Shown here: positions 15,260-19,089 of the stretch, piece after piece
Numbering within the stretch: the first letter of the stretch is position 1
Layout of the letters: every line of letters starts with the position of its first letter
Notes under the pieces: generated by a model
Seen by the model: the letters and a program-made list of their open reading frames with translations, nothing else
Database searches by the model: none
What the model was told of the DNA's origin: nothing
Made by a program: the position numbers and the translations under genes
NCBI GenBank assembly: GCA_036844945.1
Contig: DAIUEV010000046.1
Span: 1-19,089 of the forward strand
Reading direction: 5' to 3'
From: Palsa-461 sp036844945
GTDB lineage: Bacteria; Actinomycetota; Acidimicrobiia; Acidimicrobiales; RAAP-2
DNA length: 19,089 nt

Positions 15260-15391
15260 GTGGTGAGTCAAGCCGTTGCTGAGCCTTCGGTCAACTCGCC
15301 ATCATCCGGCACCGTTCTCGTGGCCGACGCAGTGGAGGCAAACGTCGTCGGGATCGACCTTTCCTCAGAGATGTTCGCCCGCGGCCGCTGA
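15260..15391 (+). pseudogene. Remnant of a class I methyltransferase gene
   Basis: A 43-codon frame with an intact ribosome binding site (AGGAG, 5 nt before GTG 15260). The encoded SGTVLVADAV...NVVGIDLSSEMFARGR closely resembles the motif I/II region of class I methyltransferases (VLDVGCGTG...VVGIDLSPEMLARAR) but lacks the GxGxG loop, and it ends at a TGA directly after the segment. Nothing of the rest of a methyltransferase follows in the next 170 bp. Best read as a gene that lost internal and C-terminal parts. A real small protein cannot be excluded. Confidence 0.45.
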
Positions 15392-15562
15392 ACGACTCCC
15401 GGGCTAGGTGGCACAGGCCGATGTCGCCCTCACGTTCTGGCTAACCGACGTCCACTGCTCTCGCACGCCACGATCGGACGCGGATGTTGGATAGTCATCG
15501 CCTGGCTAAGCCGCTGGTCCATCCACTGTCTTCTTCGAAAGAGAACTTGGATGGGGAGCGAG

Positions 15563-16498
15563 TCAGGACAGCTTGCGAAGGGCGGGCAGTTGCTCCAGGT
15601 AATCGTCGAGGACGTTGTCGTCCCATGGAGCCCGAAGGGCCACATTGACTCCCTGCGCACCCGATCCGATGTATCGCTGGATCTGCTCGGGTGCCGAGTC
15701 CGGTGATCCCACGATCGCGCCGTCGCGAACTGCAGCCGCCATCGGCCCCCAACCCTGTCGGGCGATCACCTCCTCGGTGGAGGTCCCGTCATTGGAAAGG
15801 GCGAAGATCAAGTTGACCGATCGCCGGATCGCGGCTGGATCGCGGCTGGCCGATCGGCAATGATCGTCGAGCACTCCGATCAACCGTCCGTAGCGCTCGG
15901 CTGATACGTAAGCTGCGTTCCAGCCGTCGGCGTGCTCGGCCGCGATACGAAGCGTCCGGCGCTCGCCGGTCCCGCCCACCCAGATCGGCAGCCGCGGTTG
16001 GAGAGGTGCGGGCAGGCAGGAAGCATTCTGGGTGCGGAAATGGCGTCCCGTATGGGTCGTCCTCGCCTCGGTGAGCAGGCTGCGGATCAGCGGCACTGCC
16101 TCCTCGAGCATGTCGAGTCGCGCTCCGGCTGATGGAAAGTCGTACCCATAGGCCTCGGCCTCCCACTGGTGCCATCCGGCGCCCAGCCCCAGCTCGAAGC
16201 GGCCTCCGCTGATGTGGTCGATCGTCGTCGCCGCCTTGGCTAGCAGCCCGGGATTGCGGTACGCGGTGCAGAAGACGAGGCACCCCAGCCGGGCGTGGCG
16301 TGTGTCCGCTGCTAGGGCACCGAGCGTGGCCACCGCCTCAAAGTGGTCGATGGTTCCACCCGCTGGAGGTGCTTCGTAGAAGTGGTCCCAGACAGAGATC
16401 CAGTCCACGCCAGCATCGTCGAGTCTTCGCCACAGCGCCCGAAGTTCGGACATGGGCAGGTTCTGCTGGCCGATATGCACCCCGAACGAGATACTCAC
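15563..16498 (-). CDS. LLM class F420-dependent oxidoreductase (TIGR03560-like)
   Basis: A 311-aa TIM-barrel protein of the luciferase-like monooxygenase superfamily. ISFGVHIGQQN at the start, WISVWDHFYEAPP (33-45), ARLGCLVFCTAYRNPGLLAKAATTIDHISGGRFELGLGAGWH (69-109) and PRLPIWVGGTGERRTLRIAAEHADGWN (168-194) are typical of the F420-using branch. It would oxidise or reduce a small molecule with F420; the substrate is unknown. Cytoplasmic. GTG 16498 gives the family N-terminus and has TATGTT 6 nt upstream, indicating a leaderless message. A large palindrome lies 28 nt upstream of the start. Divergent from the dihydrodipicolinate-synthase-like gene. Confidence 0.88.
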   Translation of the reverse strand: MSISFGVHIGQQNLPMSELRALWRRLDDAGVDWISVWDHFYEAPPAGGTIDHFEAVATLGALAADTRHARLGCLVFCTAYRNPGLLAKAATTIDHISGGRFELGLGAGWHQWEAEAYGYDFPSAGARLDMLEEAVPLIRSLLTEARTTHTGRHFRTQNASCLPAPLQPRLPIWVGGTGERRTLRIAAEHADGWNAAYVSAERYGRLIGVLDDHCRSASRDPAAIRRSVNLIFALSNDGTSTEEVIARQGWGPMAAAVRDGAIVGSPDSAPEQIQRYIGSGAQGVNVALRAPWDDNVLDDYLEQLPALRKLS

Positions 16499-16504
16499 GG
16501 CAGC

Positions 16505-16510
16505 AACATA
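16505..16510 (-). promoter_or_regulatory. -10 box TATGTT for a leaderless GTG start
   Basis: On the minus strand TATGTT is followed by 6 nt and the GTG at 16498. No Shine-Dalgarno sequence lies between. The region where a -35 would be expected overlaps the palindrome at 16527-16558. Confidence 0.42.
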
Positions 16511-16526
16511 ATGAACTCGTCACCCG

Positions 16527-16558
16527 CCCGCCACGGGCGGTCGACCGGCCGTGGCGGG
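16527..16558. repeat. 32-bp near-perfect palindrome (operator or cruciform candidate)
   Basis: CCCGCCACGG, G, CGGTCGACCG, G, CCGTGGCGGG: outer 10-bp arms pair perfectly, the inner 10 bases (CGGTCGACCG) are themselves a perfect palindrome, and only one pair (G16537/G16548) does not match. It overlaps the expected -35 region of the LLM oxidoreductase promoter. Suits binding of a dimeric repressor; a hairpin without T-run is the alternative. Confidence 0.7.
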
Positions 16559-16668
16559 GATTTCGCTCGGAATGGGAGATCGTCAGGAGCCGCGCGGTGC
16601 CGTCTCTCCAAGGTCGCGAGCACTTCTAACGAGGCCATTGTAAGTCCGATTTGACATCAAATGCCGTC

Positions 16669-16697
16669 GAGCGGTTCGAATCCCTCGCACCCCACCA
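16669..16697 (+). other. tRNA 3'-end-like remnant (attachment-site candidate)
   Basis: The 29 nt read as a tRNA end: T-stem GAG(C)GG with one bulged C, T-loop TTCGAAT, T-stem CCCTC, a 7-nt acceptor strand GCACCCC, a discriminator A and CCA. No matching 5' acceptor (GGGGTGC) or D/anticodon arms are found upstream, so it is not an intact gene. Such fragments are left where integrative elements recombine into tRNA genes. No integrase is visible nearby. Confidence 0.45.
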
Positions 16698-16715
16698 CGA
16701 CTGAAGGCTCCCCGA

Positions 16716-16758
16716 TACGCTTGCCTCTGACCAATTGGTAACGAAGTTTCAGGAGGGG
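16716..16758 (+). promoter_or_regulatory. -10 box and Shine-Dalgarno deciding a TTG start
   Basis: TACGCT (16716-16721) is a possible -10 box. AGGAGGGG (16751-16758) is a strong ribosome binding site that ends just before the TTG at 16762, so this TTG rather than the upstream TTG at 16735 should be the start. Confidence 0.45.
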
Positions 16759-16761
16759 ACC

Positions 16762-17820
16762 TTGCCTTCTGCACGTGACGCACGCGATTGGGCGGCCAGT
16801 GGGGGGTTGCACGGGATCGGCGATTCGCTCTACACACCATTCAGCGGAACGGACGGGGACGACATCGACTGGGACGCTTATCGACAACTCGTGCGCTACT
16901 GCCTAAGCGACCTCGGTCACGCCATGCTCTGGCTGACCAGCGGCATCGGCGAGTGGTGGTCGCTAACTATGGACGAGCGCAAGAAGCTCCTCGAGGTCGC
17001 GGTTACAGAGGCTCGTGCAGTTGCGCCTGCCACCGTGATCCAGGCGTGCACGTCGGCCGCGTCCGCGAAAGAAGCCGTCGATCTCACCCTCCACGCCCAG
17101 GCGCACGGCGCGGATATCTGCTACCTGCAGACGCCGCCGATGGAAGTGCACGCTGGTGAGGGCGTGCTGAGGTTCTTCAAATACATCGCCGATCGCACGG
17201 ACATCGCCCTCGGCATGTTCAATTCCCCCTCGTCGGGCTATGTGCTCACGGCACAGGAGATGGCGGAGATTCACAACCGGATCCCCGCGGTCGTCGCGGT
17301 GAAAGAAGGCGTCCAAGACAGCATCTCGCGGTCCGCGGCTTTGCACTCGCTCGCGCCAGAGCTCGTGATCTGGGAGTGTGATCTCATCGTGTACCGAGCG
17401 GGTTGGCTGCAGGACGGGACCGTGGGGCCCGCACAGCTCGGCACCGCGGGGTACCTCTACGACACGCCCGACAAGCCTTGGTACATGCAGTATTGGCGGC
17501 TGATATGGGACGGGCAGCTCGCCGAGGCTGTGGCATACGCGAAGGAGTCCGGGCTCGACTCATACCAAGCTTCTCTTGGAAAGTGGTTCGTTGAGTACTC
17601 TGGACGAGCGGAGTACTTCACCCACTGGGGTGAAGCCTTCAAGTACGCGGCGTTGATTATCGGCCTTCCGATCGGGGACTTCCCATACTCCCGACCGCCG
17701 CAGGGCATTCTCCCCGAGGTGGCAAAGGCACAGCTGCGCGCTGCCATCGAGAACGCCGGCATGGCCGGCAAGGCCATTCACCGCGTAAGGGGGTCGATGG
17801 GGGCACCATCTGCTCGGTGA
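16762..17820 (+). CDS. Dihydrodipicolinate synthase (DapA/NanA) family protein
   Basis: A 352-aa TIM-barrel class I aldolase/lyase. The Schiff-base lysine is Lys181 in AVVAVKEGVQD. The position of the YNxP motif is occupied by MFNSPSSG (152-159), so the usual catalytic Tyr is replaced by Phe, and the GTTGE motif by TSGIGE (59-64). These changes and the length (about 60 residues over DapA) argue against lysine biosynthesis and for another lyase or hydratase-aldolase of the family. The TTG start is set by AGGAGGGG 16751-16758. No operon partner; the deacetylase follows after 203 bp, in which no gene is seen. Confidence 0.84.
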   Translation: MPSARDARDWAASGGLHGIGDSLYTPFSGTDGDDIDWDAYRQLVRYCLSDLGHAMLWLTSGIGEWWSLTMDERKKLLEVAVTEARAVAPATVIQACTSAASAKEAVDLTLHAQAHGADICYLQTPPMEVHAGEGVLRFFKYIADRTDIALGMFNSPSSGYVLTAQEMAEIHNRIPAVVAVKEGVQDSISRSAALHSLAPELVIWECDLIVYRAGWLQDGTVGPAQLGTAGYLYDTPDKPWYMQYWRLIWDGQLAEAVAYAKESGLDSYQASLGKWFVEYSGRAEYFTHWGEAFKYAALIIGLPIGDFPYSRPPQGILPEVAKAQLRAAIENAGMAGKAIHRVRGSMGAPSAR

Positions 17821-18023
17821 GTGCGTTTTCGCAGGTCTGTGGGCTGGTCGCCTCGCCCTTGCCTCTGTTCGGGGGGCCACTTCCAGCTAAGTAGAGAGAT
17901 ATTGAAGCGGACGTGTCACCTGGTGTGTGGGCCTATGCTGTCCTGGAGGGACGCTCAGTGGACGTTCGTGAGGCGAGTGTCCGGCACGATTGACTCAGCG
18001 CATCCATAGAGCGTGATCGTTCC

Positions 18024-18725
18024 ATGAAGCCCGTCAACGAGGACTGGGAACGTGCCCTTGCCATCGTCGCCCACCCCGATGACCTGGAATACGGAGCGGC
18101 CAGTGCAGTCGCACGGTGGACCTCCGAGGGTAAGGACGTGTCTTACGTCCTGGCCACCAGCGGCGAGGCGGGCATCGCTGGCCTACCACCGGACAAGACA
18201 AAACCGCTCCGGGAGGAGGAGCAACGTCGGAGTGCGGCTGTCGTCGGAGTCCACCACGTCGAGTTTCTCGGGTATCCCGATGGAGCTGTCGAGTACGGGC
18301 TCAAGCTACGTCGAGACTTGGCCGGAGCACTCCGGCGGCTGCTCCCGGAGGTGGTCATCGGGATGAACTTCGACCTCACATGGGGCGAGGGCGGCAACGT
18401 GAACCACGCAGACCATCGAGCGGTCGGACTGGCGGTCCTTGACGCATGTCGAGATGCCGCCAACGAATGGGTCTTCCCGGACTTGGGTGCTCCCTGGAGC
18501 GGGATCAACGCGATCTACATCGGTGGTACGGAGAACGCAACCCACTATGTGGATGTCACCGACACCATCGACTCGGGGATCGCCTCGCTACGTGAGCACC
18601 GCGCATATATCGAAGGGCTAGGCACGGATTTTGACCCGGATACCTTCTTGAGGAACATGGCCGGATTCGGTGGCATGGCGGTCGGCTGTGAGTTCGCCGT
18701 GTTGTTTCAAGCGTTCAACGCTTAG
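18024..18725 (+). CDS. PIG-L / LmbE family deacetylase
   Basis: A 233-aa protein of the GlcNAc-PI de-N-acetylase family (MshB, BshB and related zinc hydrolases). AIVAHPDD (13-20) gives His17 and Asp20, and VNHADHRAVG (126-135) gives the third zinc ligand, His128 or His131. EFLGYPDGAVE (80-90) is also typical. It should remove an acetyl or acyl group from an amino sugar or a similar amide; the substrate is unknown and no mycothiol gene is nearby. No signal peptide. ATG 18024 has no ribosome binding site; TTGACT (17990-17995) with a 17-nt spacer to GTGATC would start transcription close to the ATG, a weak leaderless proposal. Confidence 0.87.
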   Translation: MKPVNEDWERALAIVAHPDDLEYGAASAVARWTSEGKDVSYVLATSGEAGIAGLPPDKTKPLREEEQRRSAAVVGVHHVEFLGYPDGAVEYGLKLRRDLAGALRRLLPEVVIGMNFDLTWGEGGNVNHADHRAVGLAVLDACRDAANEWVFPDLGAPWSGINAIYIGGTENATHYVDVTDTIDSGIASLREHRAYIEGLGTDFDPDTFLRNMAGFGGMAVGCEFAVLFQAFNA

Positions 18726-19089
18726 ACCCAGGAGCATTGAGGTTGGCGGTCGTTGTGCCGGTCGACCTTCTACCGCGGACATGCATAGACAAATGGTCGC
18801 CAAAAGACCGAACGAATGGATTTGGCGCAATGGTGCAACGCTCGTGTTCGCCCGTCGGCAGTGTGCATGTGTCCAGCACCTGGCGTCGTCGTCCCCGAAG
18901 TAGTACGTCAAACCCATGCCCGAATGGCGGAGTTAATCGCCGTAAGTCAAGGCCATCGCAAACGTATGGCTGATTCATAGACTGCCCTGGTATGGCTGAT
19001 AGCGGATCAGCCACGGCGTGGCGGTGCCGAAAGTGCGGCTGTGTACGTATCAGCCACAAGTAGAGAAAGTGTCGAGCGGGTCACCTTGC
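18726..19089. other. Gene-free stretch at the window end
   Basis: No open frame here shows a family pattern, a ribosome binding site or a credible protein composition on either strand. The only structure seen is the set of TGGCTGAT repeats in its last 130 bases. A gene starting beyond the window cannot be excluded. Confidence 0.5.
18965..19056. repeat. Four TGGCTGAT repeats in both orientations
   Basis: TATGGCTGAT occurs at 18965-18974 and 18991-19000, and the inverse ATCAGCCA at 19006-19013 and 19049-19056. The middle two form an 8-bp inverted repeat with a 5-nt loop (AGCGG). Multiple short terminal repeats of this sort are seen at ends of IS21-type elements and in multi-site operators; which applies cannot be told from this window. 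Confidence 0.5.

Noticed and set aside
17951..17993. Short frame VDVREASVRHD after GGAGGG, a possible upstream leader peptide for the deacetylase gene
   Set aside because: Only 11 codons with poor spacing to the ribosome binding site and no attenuator-like hairpins after it.
18618..18917. 99-codon minus-strand frame near the window end
   Set aside because: Overlaps the 3' end of the deacetylase gene, has no ribosome binding site and no recognisable protein pattern.
1..19089. CRISPR array, intact rRNA or tRNA gene, transposase or integrase
   Set aside because: No regularly spaced repeats, no complete cloverleaf and no protein with DDE, tyrosine or serine recombinase motifs were seen on either strand.

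Overview
The window is high-GC DNA with actinobacterial traits: F420-type luciferase-like oxidoreductase, GTG/TTG starts, TANNNT -10 boxes sitting 6-7 nt in front of start codons (leaderless genes), and a DUF2236 oxygenase. The gene set would fit an Acidimicrobiia-like or other uncultured actinobacterium, but no marker gene is present to settle taxonomy.

Layout. 7-4005 is ordinary chromosome-like content: a DUF2236/MpaB-type oxygenase (-), a small membrane-anchored unknown (+), an AIM24-family protein (+), then a co-directional minus-strand group of a DUF4232 lipoprotein, a small CCPF-motif protein and a PPOX-family flavoprotein. 4121-10740 is the most distinctive block: a class I methyltransferase of the CmcI/TylF/Methyltransf_24 type (+), an 850-aa WbsX (GH99-like) plus methyltransferase fusion (-), and two tandem copies of an N-twitch radical SAM protein (+). 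The tandem copies are offset by exactly 1758 nt. The duplicated unit carries about 175 bp of upstream DNA, including the first codons of the divergent WbsX gene, so the event is visible in the sequence. Copy A has lost one base at its 3' end and reads through to a longer tail. Gene content suggests modification of a surface glycan or related secreted product, which is inference.

10974-18725 is a mosaic of single-gene metabolic units in alternating orientation: alpha/beta hydrolase, ThDP-dependent enzyme, DUF167 protein, limonene-epoxide-hydrolase-like NTF2 fold protein, a small beta-rich unknown, a methyltransferase remnant, an F420-type LLM oxidoreductase, a dihydrodipicolinate-synthase-family aldolase/lyase and a PIG-L/LmbE deacetylase. 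Two signals in the 16499-16761 intergenic space stand out: a 32-bp palindrome with one mismatched pair, and a 29-nt sequence resembling the 3' end of a tRNA including CCA, as left by site-specific integration. The last 364 bases hold no convincing gene but carry four copies of TGGCTGAT in both orientations.

No CRISPR array, intact tRNA/rRNA gene or transposase was found. The best candidate for something undescribed is the WbsX-methyltransferase/CmcI-like/twin twitch-radical-SAM block.
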